DNA from: Dichomitus squalens LYAD-421 SS1
Taxonomy: Eukaryota > Basidiomycota > Agaricomycetes > Polyporales > Polyporaceae
DNA: 38,219 nt
Assembly (NCBI RefSeq): GCF_000275845.1
Contig: NW_006766989.1
Coordinates: forward strand, 1 to 38,219
Direction of reading: 5' to 3'
A program made the position numbers and the translations under genes. The notes under the pieces were generated by a model. It was given only the letters and a program-made list of their open reading frames with translations, was not told the origin of the DNA and searched no databases. Positions 1 to 10,587 of this stretch are shown here, piece after piece (within the stretch, counting starts at the first letter, position 1; each line of letters begins with the position of its first letter).

Positions 1-518
1 TTACTGGTGCAGAGGTTGGTGCTGAGAAGCGAAGCAACCCAAGGTGACACAGCAAGAGATGTGAAGAGGTGTATTCCCTAGACTAGAAGGGGCAGTAGAA
101 GGTAGGGCTGCTAGCTACCTACAGAGGAGATGGGGGATCGACGAGAAGATTAAGTCTGAGGTTCCCTGCCTCAGATTCCCTACTATATATACTAATACAA
201 CGGTGCACAGACCAGGTACCTATTGACCATCGTTTGGTCAGAGTTCTCTGCCTCATGTCCTACCCTCTGACCTGCCTCATGGTGACCTTACGACTAATAC
301 CTGAGTCGTGCCGAGTCCGGACTCCTTCCAATGAGTAAGCGCTCCTGCTGTCACATCAGTCACCTGCCAGTGAGTGAGGATGGGCGCTCCTGGCCGTCAC
401 GAGTTCTGGGGTTCGATCCTGGCCCCTCCACTTTCCGATACGAGTTGTCCGTGGTTAAGGTGAGCGTCTGTCCTAGTTCACATGACCCCCAGGTCACGTG
501 GCACGAGAAAACTGTGAC
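1..518. repeat. Left arm of a long imperfect inverted repeat
   Basis: This stretch is the reverse complement of 1037-1564 with scattered mismatches and small indels. Examples of shared blocks are ttactggtgc at the outer end, ggcagtagaaggtagggctg and ctagctacctacagaggaga further in, and the cctcatgtcc block. The arm starts at or before base 1, so its true outer end is not visible. Near 410 it holds ggttcgatcc, which fits the RNA polymerase III B-box pattern GWTCRANNC of tRNAs and tRNA-derived SINEs. No transposase is visible. It could be a foldback/MITE-like element or two SINE-like copies in opposite orientation. Confidence 0.85.
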
Positions 519-1036
519 ACTCACCTAGTCCTAATGATCAAGAGGTCGAGATGGGGACTAGGGAGCGCCTAAGGGGGTCCTTATATACTAGAGGGGCTGC
601 TTAGCAACCGAAGACAAAGCGCAAGAGCAAGGCAGTGAAGATGACAAAGGAAGAACAAAGGGTGAGAGAGAAAAGGCAAGAGTATGGTGATCACGGGAAC
701 AGAGCATGTGGCTGTGAGAACGTATCTACAATGTCCAAACTGGGATGGGCTAGGAAAGGAAATGGTCTGAAATTGGAAGGTGGGTGTCAAAGGAAAGGGA
801 ATGGGTGGCAAAAAGGGGCGCCTGTCCAGCGTCCGTGACACATTCATATTATGAAGTGTACTCTATAGCACACTCCATATTATATACATAGCTCCAGACA
901 TCACACATATATAAGTCCTAGCAGGTGGAACTCAAGGTGAGGTATCACCACTTTGTCTAAGTTGAGCAGTGATGGATATATATAGCACTTGTGGAGAGGA
1001 TCTATATAAACTCTAGTGGTATAGTGGCATAGAGCA
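519..1036. other. Spacer between the inverted-repeat arms
   Basis: The spacer of about 520 bases does not continue the inverted repeat. It includes an A/G-rich part at about 600-830 and an AT-rich part at 840-1020 with short tatata runs. The open frames here are short and resemble no family I recognise. I see no convincing gene. Confidence 0.5.
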
Positions 1037-1564
1037 CCTGTCACAGTTTTCTCATACCACGTGACCTGGGGGTCATGTGCACCAAGGCAGACACTCACCT
1101 TAATTATGGACAACTTGTATTGGAAACCGGAGCAGCCGGATCTGAACCCCAGACCTCGTGAAGGCTGGGAGCGCCCACCATTACTCACCGGCAGGTGACT
1201 AGTGTGTTAGCAGGGGTGCTTACTCATGAGCAGAAGTCTGGCCTTGGCATGGCTCAGGTATTAGTCGTAAGAAGGTCATGAGGCAGGTCAGGGGACAGGA
1301 CATGAGGCAGAGAACTCTGACCAAATGATGGTCAATAGATACCTGGTCTGTGCATGTGCACTATTGTATTAGTATAAGTAGTATGGGGTCTGAAGCAGGG
1401 AAACCTCAGACTTGATCTTCTCGTCAATCACCCATCTCCTCTGTAGGTAGCTAGCAGCCCTACCTTCTACTGCCCCTTCTAGTCTAGGGAATACATCTCT
1501 TCATACCTCTTGCTGTGTCACCTCTAGTTGCTTTGCTTCTTAGCACCAACCTATGCACCAGTAA
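1037..1564. repeat. Right arm of the long imperfect inverted repeat
   Basis: Read on the minus strand this arm follows the left arm almost base for base, from ttactggtgc at 1564 to the actgtgaca block near 1037. The B-box-like motif recurs on the minus strand near 1148 as ggttcagatcc. Above it the strand reads like a degenerate tRNA-like D-arm (tggtgggcgctccc). The two arms differ by many substitutions, so the duplication is not recent, or one arm has been evolving freely. Confidence 0.85.
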
Positions 1565-2290
1565 GCTTGCCTTTGTTTGTTTGGTGGCACAGCTTGTTGG
1601 CTGCGACAAGTTGTAACATAGCACAGTATATGGCAGGATTCTGGAAGGACTTAGGCATGGGGCATAACAGATGCCAAAACTCAATGATTCAGAGGCTAGA
1701 GAGCTCCATGACTCAAGATGCAGAGTTGCTCAAGGTTTGAGTTCAGTTGCCATTAGGCTCAGAGTGGCACCCCCAGCTAAACCACATATATCATGATGAA
1801 TCTGCTTTCAATTTTGGGTGCATTGTACACAATAATTTCAGGTTAATGAGTCTATAAAGCTCTCCCAATGTCATCATCCACTTGGTTCCCTGGGCAAGTC
1901 AAGCATGGGACAATATTAATGCTGTTCATCTTGCTACCGCACCCGCTGCCCACCTCTGCTCGCTGTGCTTCAGGCGCTTGAGTCCAGGTAGGTAGGCGCG
2001 CGGTGAACCGAGCGAGCGACAAGAATTGAGCATGCATATTGAGCACGCATATTGTCGCATCGGAACCACACCAGCTCTGAGGCCCCGCAAACACAATGAA
2101 TAGGCTCGCGGTATTGTATAAAACAGGCATATGAGTTGTACAATCACAGCATCTCCATAGTTCAAACTCCCTTCAAGAGCCACTTTTACATACATACATT
2201 GGGCCGAGGGGCGAAGTCACGGCCCACGAAAGATAGTTCACCCGCCCACCTACATAACGTGACCAGCCATGTCTTAGGGGAAGGATTCGA
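1565..2290. other. Intergenic, no recognisable gene
   Basis: About 725 bases between the inverted repeat and the first gene. Open frames are short (up to about 90 codons), overlap on both strands and have no family signature. I see nothing that can be annotated with support. Confidence 0.5.
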
Positions 2291-2702
2291 TTAAGCGATA
2301 CGGAACTGCTGGGATATACTCAGTCTGGTCCCCGTCGTGTGCGTGTCAGGAGCAAAGTAGACTACAAAGCCACTACCGGGGTGGAAACCGCCAGGCGGTG
2401 CTTGGGTGACGACAATGCTGCCAACGGTGCTATCGACAAATGCAAGAAGCACTTGTGACACTGGAGGCTTCAATTGCTGCCTTGTGGTCAGCGATTAGTG
2501 TGTGCAGCATGTGCCGACTCGATACGAGACACACCTGATTGTTGAGAACAACTGTGACGTTCTCCGAGTCGGTAGAAACTTTGGTCCAAGCGATCGTGTT
2601 GGGACCGTCCGCAGCCCAGACGGTCGTGCTAGAGGGTTCGGTGATGAGGAACGCGAACGTTGGGGTGAGGGCAGCAAGCAGCGCCAGGACGGGATGCATC
2701 AT
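2291..2702 (-). CDS. Small secreted Kre9/KNH-type N-terminal domain protein
   Basis: Model of two exons, 2702-2535 and 2476-2291, giving 117 aa. The 58-nt intron has donor gtgtgt, branch site gctgac and acceptor ggcag, and both junctions are phase 0. Residues 1-20 form a hydrophobic signal peptide starting MMHPVLALLAAL. The rest follows the yeast Kre9/Knh1 N-terminal-domain pattern: an ITEPSSTTVWAADG strand, then NTIAWTKV, then a PGSGFVVYF segment and a closing SISQQFRI strand. Members act at the cell surface and are linked to beta-1,6-glucan assembly in yeast; many basidiomycete members add a Ser/Thr-rich GPI-anchored tail. Here translation stops right after the domain, so this is a soluble single-domain form or a shortened gene. 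The acceptor could also lie a few bases downstream (gaag at 2468), removing three residues. Confidence 0.75.
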
Positions 2703-3601
2703 GCACGACGGTACGACAGGGGAGTTAGCGTGAGATGCTTGGAAGACGACTAATGGTGGATGTAGAACTGGGAACGTAGCACGTACAACGGCTGAAGAGC
2801 TTATCATGACCTTCCTCGACAACACGAGAAGTCGAAGGGTGCAACGCAACGAACAGGAAGATGATGCTGGCTGCATATAGAAGTTGGTTGCGAGACATGT
2901 TGCGTCTGACCGCCCTGCGGATGATGCAGTCCCGCTGGCTGGTCACACTTGCGGTGAGAGATAACATATGGGAGGGGCGCGCTGACACGCCAGATAGCCA
3001 GTGTATCAACGGTCTCGGAGTACTCATCTAAATGCCCGACTTCGACGAAGGCCCTGCGCAGGAAATGAAAGCCTCGCTGGAAAGCCATAGACCAGACGAA
3101 GAGACGTGACCAGGGAGAGCGGGAAGGACGGAGATGGGCTCCTGCGGACTGAGCGACAGCGACGTCGCAACGCGGGCAGTGTTGCCGAACGCCGATGGAG
3201 TACTGTGAGAGTTGAGGAGGTGTGAGCAGACGACATCTGGGCCTTGCAGCGACGGAATCATCTCCAGGGAACGACGGGACATACGGACGAGGTTGTGGTT
3301 TGGACGGGAGGAACAAGTACTTACTACTATGTAGTATGAACGCAAACGTCGCAAAGGCGATCTGGACCATAGGCGTGGGAACGCGGGCGGTGGCGGGATC
3401 GCAACGGGCAGCCTGAAGCTGGAGTGTAACATACACTGCACTCTATCGGCCTTTGTCGTCGTCTCTCTCCATTCCTATCTTCTCCATTATTCTCTTGCTT
3501 CTCATCTTGTGCACTTCGGCCGTATCCTCGCCACTCGCTTTGTCCATACATCACTTCTTGTCTCCCCCGATATTTCTCTCACTAGGCATCGATCCCTCAC
3601 C
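2703..3601. promoter_or_regulatory. Divergent upstream region of the Kre9-like gene and SPA2
   Basis: This interval separates two outward-facing start codons (2702 minus, 3602 plus). The last 150 bases before SPA2 are pyrimidine-rich (ctctctccattcctatcttctcc), a common fungal core-promoter feature. On the minus strand there are open frames of up to 210 codons between 2804 and 3441, including a hydrophobic MVQIAFATFAFIL start followed by gtaagt, so a small unrecognised minus-strand gene cannot be excluded. I found no family match. Confidence 0.4.
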
Positions 3602-6600
3602 ATGAGACGCGCCGGTTCAACCAGGGCTACCTCCCCGACAAACACCACATACTCAGGCATCTCCAACTACCGCACAGACTCCTACAAACCCTTGATGCGA
3701 GACGCCCCAAACAAGGAATACACAACTCCCGATCCTCGCGCCGTTGCGCGCATACACTTCGAGGAGCTTAGCCAGTATCTGGCCGCCTACCTAGCCAAAG
3801 GTATGCTCTACTATCAGCTCGGCACACTTTCCGGTCTATCGCCATGAGGGAGGCGGATTGCAGCACAGCGGCTATGGCTGTGTTCATTCTGTCTGGAGGT
3901 CGGTCAGCGAAGCATTTGTTCGCCTTGGATTCGGGTGCATCGGCAGACAGCTGCAATCAAGCACGCTCTGCGCGCATGCCCCGACCTCTGTTGGCTCGCG
4001 CCCTAGGGTGCATGCAGGCAGCAATCATAGCTCGCGCCTTTGGGCCACCGCAGCAACGTTCGTTAAGTAACCCCAAGTCCACCTTTGTGTGCAGCTCTAT
4101 ACGCTTCAGGGGGAGTGCTCCTACGTTGTTTGTTGAACCCTTCACTTGGATGTTGCGCTGCTTCTGTAGCGGCGATTTGAGGCACGTCTGTTACTTTGCC
4201 GTTCATGCATGCCGACCCGGTCCCCGGCCGGAAATTCGATGGCGGGGTCCAGTGCGCCGCTTCACATGGTCTCACCCAATGTCTCCTTCCAGAGTGAATG
4301 ATTGTATCGTATGCTTTCAATCGGAGAAGTTACGACCGAACTGTGGCTGGTGCTTCTTGGTGCGAGAAGTCCGCTCCGGCCTGTCGTTGCATGGCTCTCG
4401 CCGACATGGACGCATATAATTTGCAACCCCCTTCCCGAACGACAAGCATGCGGCCTCATTTGCCACTGCATGGGCTTCAGATCCGCGGACCTTTGTGGAG
4501 ATCTCCATGACGTCTGCTGAAGTTCCACCAGAGCGGGGATACGTGCTCCTGTTTGTCCGTATGCATATGTAGTATCTGTCGAGCAGGAACTTACTTCCTC
4601 TGCATGACCTGGGGAGAATGTGATGTGGAAGTCACGCGAATGCGTTCTGTTGGACACTTCCCGGAAGCATTTTTTCCTCTACTCACTCATTCGAAGAGAT
4701 GGAGGATGATCGTTTCAGTCTGGCTCCCATCCTCTTCACGGCACCCGGTTTTTGCCCTCGAGAGGCGACGCTCACTCACTTCTCTGTTCCAGAACCCGCC
4801 AATTCCCGTACCACGGCACGGCAGAAGCTCACTCGTCTCACCCGCCAGCAGTTCCAAGAGCTCTCTACAGACGTGTACGATGAGCTGATACGGCGAAAGA
4901 ACAACAGTAGCGATAACGAAGGTACGTTCGCGCTGCTGTCTTCTGTCCGCATCGTATATAGCTAGAACGCTCGTATCCCTAGTGCCCTTCCTGCCCGTCC
5001 GTGACGACTTTCACCCGAAGCGGAATCAAGCACGACAGAAACTCGCAACACTACCTACTGGCCGGTTTAAGGACTTGTCGAGTGATGTCTACTATGAATT
5101 AGCCCGACGGTATCCAGAATTCAAGGAGGAGGTACGTTTCGTCCGTTCGTTGGATACATCCCGTCCGCTCACCCCGCTGCACCAGACTCCGGACGCCCCC
5201 ACGTCGGCCGTTTCTGCCGGATCCGCGTACGACGACTTCCCCTCACCCGATTTCCCTCGCAACGGACGTACGTCCGAAGACAGAGGAAACGATTCCGGAT
5301 ACGGTGGTAGCACGCCCGGCGCATCCACCGGCGACACCTACTCCCGCCGAAAGCCCTCGCAGGACATTTACTCTGGCTCGGATCGCCGGCGACCGTCGCA
5401 GGACACCACGCTCGGCCGGCGCCCAAGCGAGAGCGCGAGCGTCACGAGCGGGGGCGATGCCCAGAGCGCGACGGCGGGCATGGGGATGATCATCCCCAAC
5501 AAGTCGACGATCGCGGAGGAGGAGATCGAGGTGCCGTACGGGCGCGACTCCAATATGACCGCGCGCAATCGCAACGGAGGCGGCCTGAGCGACTCGGAGA
5601 GAGATCTCGAGGACGACGTGAGCCCGCGAAGTCCGCCCGAACGGGCGCTGGGTGGATTGAGTGGGTTGAGCGCACGGCTGCAGCAGGCGGACGACGGCGA
5701 GGATTATTACGACCGGGCGTCGTATGGGCGGCAAAGCGTTGCTTCGGACCGGTCCGCAGGTGGTGGTTCGAAGGCGTTGGGGGGAAGGACCAGTGTCGCC
5801 GGCGAGGATGAGAGGATGAGACGCGAGTACGAGTTCAAGATCGCGACGATGCAGAAACGGATTGCGGGCCTCGAGCGGGATCTCGAGGACGTGCAGGATA
5901 GGGAGCAGAAGTGGGCGGATGGCGAGGACCGGGTGAGGGCGATGGAGCAGGAGCTGAATGAACTTCGCCGGGTGAGCCTTCGACGAGCCTCATTGAACGC
6001 TGCTGGATCGACTGAAGTGGTTTATGATAGCGGGTGGAAGAGAAGGGTTCCTCGATGCTGTCGCTACAGCAAGAACTGGATGCGCTGAGGGAAGAGCGTG
6101 CACGCGAAAGGGATATCGCGGAGCGGAGGCAACGACAAGACCAGGATGAGATCCAGATGCTACGTGACCGATGCGAGGTTCTCGAGTCCGGTGATGGGGC
6201 CGCTGGGAGTGTAGGTGTTCTTCGGTGTTATGTGTCTGCCCTGCTGCTCATGCGAGCGATTCCAGGTTGATGCCGCCATTCTGGATCAGCTCAGGTCGGA
6301 CATGGAGGGTCTGATGGCGGAGCTCTCTGACTTGTCCCGACGTAACGATGAATTGCAATCTGAGAAAGACAACGACCTCGCTTTCATCCGCGAACTCGAA
6401 GGTCAAGTCAAGGAGTATAAACGGAAGTACGAGCAAGCAAAGACAGAGCTTCGGAGTGCGAAGGGTAAGTGCTTCCATGTATGGTGTGGCAAAAATTTCT
6501 TTTGACGTCGGTATACCAGCAACATCACAGTTGTTCCTGAAGCCGCCGAAGGTCGACGACCAACTGCCTGTCGCACGAGATGGAGGTCTCGTTGACGTTC

Positions 6601-7665
6601 ATGTCACCGGATTTGTATCGTCTATCGATAGCCTCCTCACTGCTGGCCGATCGAACGCGCCCACTCAAGTCCTGCAACCTATGAAGGGCGTTATTAACGC
6701 GGTCACTGCCATCATCGAAGACGTTCGCGTCTTTGAACGGCGCCCACCACGAGACCGCGCTGAAGTCGATCTTGACGCGCTCCAGTCTTTACGAGACCGT
6801 CTCGATGCAACGCTTAGCAACCTCGTCGCTGCCGCGAAGACGCATGCTACCAGCGCCGGGATGTCCCCTGTCAGTCTGCTTGATGCAGCTGCAAGCCATG
6901 TCTCTGCTACAGTCACGGAAATCGGCAAGACGGTTCACATCCGGAAGGCGACAAAGGCAGAACAGGATGCCTTCATGCCCAGCAGTTCGTCGTCTGCCAC
7001 TAACGGGTATGCACCGTCTCTGCGCTCCGTCGAGGAACTCCGTTCGACTTCGAGTCCATCGCACCAGCGGAGCGGCAGCAGCACCAGCTTGCGTGGAGGT
7101 GACGATCGTTACAACGTGTCTCCGTCGTCGTCGCCTCGCGTCACTCCACGTCGGCCACCCTCTAACATGTCTAGCTCGAACGCGAGCTCGCCGCCGCCCT
7201 TGTTCGATAAGCCTAAAGTCAATGGCAATAGCAAGAACGACAGCTCCGCATCTGGAGAGGGCCCTGAAGACGCATGGGCAGAACTCAAGGTATGCGGTTG
7301 TCCTGTAGTCAAAAAGCGTTAACTGAACTTGCGATCAGCCATACCTCGAGGCTCAGACCGAGTCTATCGTATATGCAATTCAGAGCGTCCTCTCCGGTGT
7401 CCGAAGTCCCACGCCCTCTCCGACCCTCAACGAAAACCTCACTCAAATCATCACTATCGTGTCCAGCATCGTCGCAGTATGCAAGGATAACCTTCCTCCC
7501 GCTTCCAAGGCGCAAGGCGAGGAGATCCTGCGTGAGCTTGGGGAGCACGCGAACAAGCTGAGCGAAGTTCAGGCCCAGGCGGATATCACCAAGGAGTCAC
7601 GGCAGGTGATGGCGAAGTCGAGCTTCGCTGTTGCGAACGCCATGAAGGGGCTGATGAAGCTCTAG
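3602..7665 (+). CDS. SPA2: SPA2-like polarisome scaffold with Spa2 homology domain
   Basis: Eight exons: 3602-3800, 4793-4921, 4983-5131, 5186-5971, 6031-6210, 6266-6464, 6520-7289, 7339-7665; 912 aa, all junctions in frame. The start ATG has a good context (caccatga). The N-terminus carries two tandem SHD repeats: ARQKLTRLTRQQFQELSTDV in exon 2 and ARQKLATLPTGRFKDLSSDV in exon 3, each followed by an (E)L(I/A)RR end. Next come a low-complexity Ser/Pro/Arg-rich linker, a coiled coil (about residues 320-480) and a conserved helical C-terminal region from about 505 to the end, broken by a Ser-rich linker. Spa2 family scaffolds sit at the growing hyphal tip and bridge formins, Rho/MAPK components and exocytosis. 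Introns are 49-61 nt except the first, which is 992 nt. Intron 3 (54 nt) is stop-free and a multiple of three, so its retention would be tolerated. Confidence 0.93.
3801..4792 (+). other. Unusually long first intron of SPA2
   Basis: Donor gtatgc follows the codon split g|aa at 3800 and acceptor ttccag precedes 4793; joining them gives an uninterrupted SHD region. At 992 nt it is about 18 times the length of the other SPA2 introns. Long open frames inside it (191 codons on plus, 131 on minus) show no family pattern. A plus-strand ATG at 4699 is open in frame into exon 2, so an alternative shorter mRNA beginning inside the intron is possible. Confidence 0.7.
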
Positions 7666-7697
7666 TGTACGATTTGTAGTCAGATGTAATACCCCAC

Positions 7698-7714
7698 ACC
7701 GGCGCGGCGCCGGT
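7698..7714. repeat. Perfect 8-bp inverted repeat between convergent genes
   Basis: The bases accggcgc, a single g, then gcgccggt form a perfect GC-rich palindrome with a one-base centre. It lies 33 bases after the SPA2 stop and 227 bases before the ABC1-kinase stop, in an otherwise AT-richer spacer. It could be a hairpin in the 3' UTR or a protein-binding site. Confidence 0.6.
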
Positions 7715-7940
7715 ACAGTAGCTACCCTGATATCTCATTCACGGTTCCAGTTCTTATTATTGCATCTACCATGACTTACTTCGCGTATCAGATCATTGCT
7801 ATCAATGTGGTAGACAAGTGGAACAATGGTCGTCGGACGGCTCTGTGGCCTCATCGATGATTTGCCTCGACTCTTGAGGCGTGCGATCATACTCAAGTAT
7901 TAAGTCATCTACGGTATGCTAATCTACGGTATTCTAAGCT

Positions 7941-10295
7941 CTAACCCTCAAACGCACTGGCAGGGACGTCAATTCCGAAATTCGACTTCGCAAAGCTACG
8001 CATCGAGGCCTCAAGTTCGTCCTCGAAGCTCTGGCCTTTGCGTCCAAATAGATGCCAGGCCCACTGGCGGATCTTCGTGGCCCAGAAGATAATGTCCGAG
8101 GTGAAAAGGACCGACATGAAGATGAAGTGATTGAAGAACTCCCGAATGCGACGTCCCGTGGCCAGCTTGTGAGACGTCACCAGGAAGCGTGACGCCCAAT
8201 AACCAGTGATACGAACGCGGTTTACTGGCGAACCGAATGACTGGTTGTTGCCTGGTAAGAGCATGTGAGCTTGCCGCTCGCGAAGGCGGGGAAGTATCCC
8301 ATCGCTACGCACCTTGCACGATACTGAACAATTCCAGGAGCGGCAGGTCAGAATCGCATATAACGCGGCAGCCGGGAGAAGGTACATACCGCATGTTGCG
8401 TCCAATGAAAAGCAGCTCCTTAGGCAGCCTATCCGTGTCCGTCAGAAAGCCCTTTAGCCGTTCCTTCATGAGAACGCCTCGCTCGTAGTTGTCCATCTTG
8501 TCGAAGTCGGGCGCGTCGCTCTGCTGGAACCGCACGGGTCGCATCAAGGTCGCGCTGGCGAACAGATCTGGCGTTCCGATGCCCCACTCCGATGCTACGC
8601 CCTTGACGACGTCGAAGTCGAGCGTCAGCAGGCCCTTCCACAGCTGAGCATACTGCTGCTGGAACGCATCTGATACGCGCACGTACAGGCCGTGATCGAG
8701 GAGAACAAACTGCGCCTGGCCCTTCTTCGCTTTTGTGGGGTCAGGGTGCGGCCGGATGATGATGTTGCCCGGGTGGGGGTCGCAGTGCACCCAGCCCCAG
8801 TCAAAGATCTGCGCGGAGAAGAGGTCGACCATCGTACGCATGACCCACTCCGACCCACCCTTGAGGACGGGGAAGCGGTCTGCTGCAAGAGGAGGGCGCG
8901 AGGATTCCCGCGCGTCGCTCCCCATGAGACGTTCGATTCCACGCCGGTCAGAGAGCCGGACACCATCGATCCACTCCGCCGTCATGACCTTCTTCGTAGA
9001 GTACTCGGGGTAGACCTTGGGGACGTAGACGCGGTCTGCCAGGCGGGGCTCACGCGCGATGTAGGAAGTCGTTTCCGTCGCGTTCCGGACCTCCGCTTCG
9101 AAGTCGAGTTCGCGGCGGAGGTGGTCGTTGATGAAATCTAGGGGAATGGTTAATGAGGACTTGGATGAGCCAGAAACTGAAGATGCGACGCTTACTGACG
9201 GCAAACATGGCAGGGATGTTGAACAGCCAGTGCTCGTACATCCACATAACTACGGTGAATGCCCCGAGATCCCATTCCACCTGCTTGCTCACGTCAGGCT
9301 TCTGGATCTTCACCGCGACCCACTCGTCGGACCGATCGTCGGCCTTGAGCTTTGCGCGATGGACCTGCGCGATGCTCGCGCTCGCCGCGGCCTGCTCTTC
9401 GAAGACTTCGAATACGCCATTCGGCCCTGCTGGAGGACGGCCGAACTCGGCTACGAAGACCTTCTCGACGACAGAGTAAGGAACCTGGGGCGCGTCGTCG
9501 AACAAGCGGGCAAACTTCTCTTGCATGGGCCGGGGGAGAAGCGCGGCATTGTTCGCGAATGCCTGCCCTGAGCACAGAAGGCAGAGGTTCAGTATCAGAG
9601 GTAGACATACAGGAAGTAACCATACCGATTTTGATGTATAAACCGGCATTAGTGGTGAGGAGATCGTAAACACGCTGGGCAACGCGTTCCTGGAGAGCGG
9701 GTATATCTCCTTCCTTCTCGTGCTTGAAATTGAGCTTGTAATCAAGCGCTATGACGGCGCACTAAACATGGTCCAAGATGTATTAGACAGTCAGTTGAGA
9801 GCGTACGGAACGTTGAACACGGATGGTCGCGCCGTTCAAGACCAACTCGTCATACGTTAGTACAGGTCCGATATAGGCAACCGTTGTACTCGGCGATGAG
9901 AGCCAAGAAGTCTTCACTACGGCAATGAACTGGGTACACAGATGCAAGTATCACGCAACCTGGGATGATGGCCATTTCTTCTTCCGCCAGAACGTGACAT
10001 TGATACTCACTGTCCAAAGGGTTCGTAGGTTCCGTATGATTGCGGATGCATGCAACTCCTTGTCCACCTCGTACGCGATTCCCAACCCCAGCGCGGCAAT
10101 GGCGGTCCTGAGGGCGTACCGCTGCAATAGAGACCTTGGCTGCCCACCCGACGGAGAGGAGGCCCCATAGCCCGATGCACCTTGAGATATGTAGCGAGCA
10201 TGGAGCGACGTTTTCGGACGTGATCTTGAGAGAATTCCGGGGCACGCAGACCTAGGGAGGATATGGCATGCTGGAGGTTGGAGTCGTGCGAGCAT
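7941..10295 (-). CDS. MCP2: Mitochondrial ABC1/UbiB-family atypical kinase, ADCK1/Mcp2 type
   Basis: Six exons: 10295-10011, 9761-9626, 9567-9196, 9137-8390, 8323-8313, 8251-7941; 620 aa. The N-terminus is Arg-rich like a mitochondrial presequence, followed by a short hydrophobic helix (about residues 70-85). ABC1 signatures are all present: KxGQ (YIKIGQ, Q142), the Ala-rich loop AAASASIAQVH (200-210), VAVK with the lysine at 227, catalytic loop HCDPHPGN (382-389) and LLDHG (410-414). The C-terminal GNNQSFGSPVNRV block places it with ADCK1/Mcp2 rather than Coq8. Yeast Mcp2 is a mitochondrial inner-membrane protein involved in lipid homeostasis. Exon 5 is only 11 nt and encodes the IVQ of MRIVQGNNQ; without it the frame breaks. 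Intron 1 is 249 nt and the others are 58-66 nt. It is transcribed divergently from the MBD4-like gene. Confidence 0.92.
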
Positions 10296-10587
10296 TGAAA
10301 CGTTTGCAGGAAGACCCGGAGAAAGACAGGTCCCAGAGAGGGTATGAAAGAGATTTGCTGGGTTGCGAGGCGTAAAGATATAGAAGCTCAGGTCATACTT
10401 GTCAAGCCTCGGAGGTCGTCGCAGAGGGCAGGAGTGCCGAGCAAACGATGGCCCAGTGCAAGCCGAGGACGATGACGCGCTTGCCCGGCACAAGCCATAA
10501 GCCTGCGCTCACCCCTCAGCGTTCTCCCTCGCTCTCTCCGACGGCGACCATACACCTCCCCCGCGCAAACATTGCTCGAGCTGCAAG
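10296..10587. promoter_or_regulatory. Shared divergent promoter of the ABC1 kinase and MBD4-like genes
   Basis: Only 292 bases separate the two head-to-head start codons. The plus-direction half is C/T-rich (gcgttctccctcgctctctcc near 10520), as seen in fungal promoters lacking a clear TATA box. No consensus TATA is obvious in either direction. The spacing implies shared regulatory sequence. Confidence 0.6.

Noticed and set aside
581..847. 88-codon minus-strand open frame in the inverted-repeat spacer
   Set aside because: Ser/Pro/Leu low-complexity from a purine-rich tract; no homologous motif.
3844..4419. 191-codon plus-strand open frame inside SPA2 intron 1
   Set aside because: No family pattern, no splice support, and the interval lies between two exons that join perfectly in frame.
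5243..5734. 163-codon minus-strand open frame antisense to SPA2 exon 4
   Set aside because: A shadow of the GC-rich Ser/Arg linker of SPA2; no recognisable domain.
8692..9141. 149-codon plus-strand open frame antisense to the ABC1 kinase
   Set aside because: It overlaps the catalytic loop exon of a well supported gene on the other strand and has no family signature.
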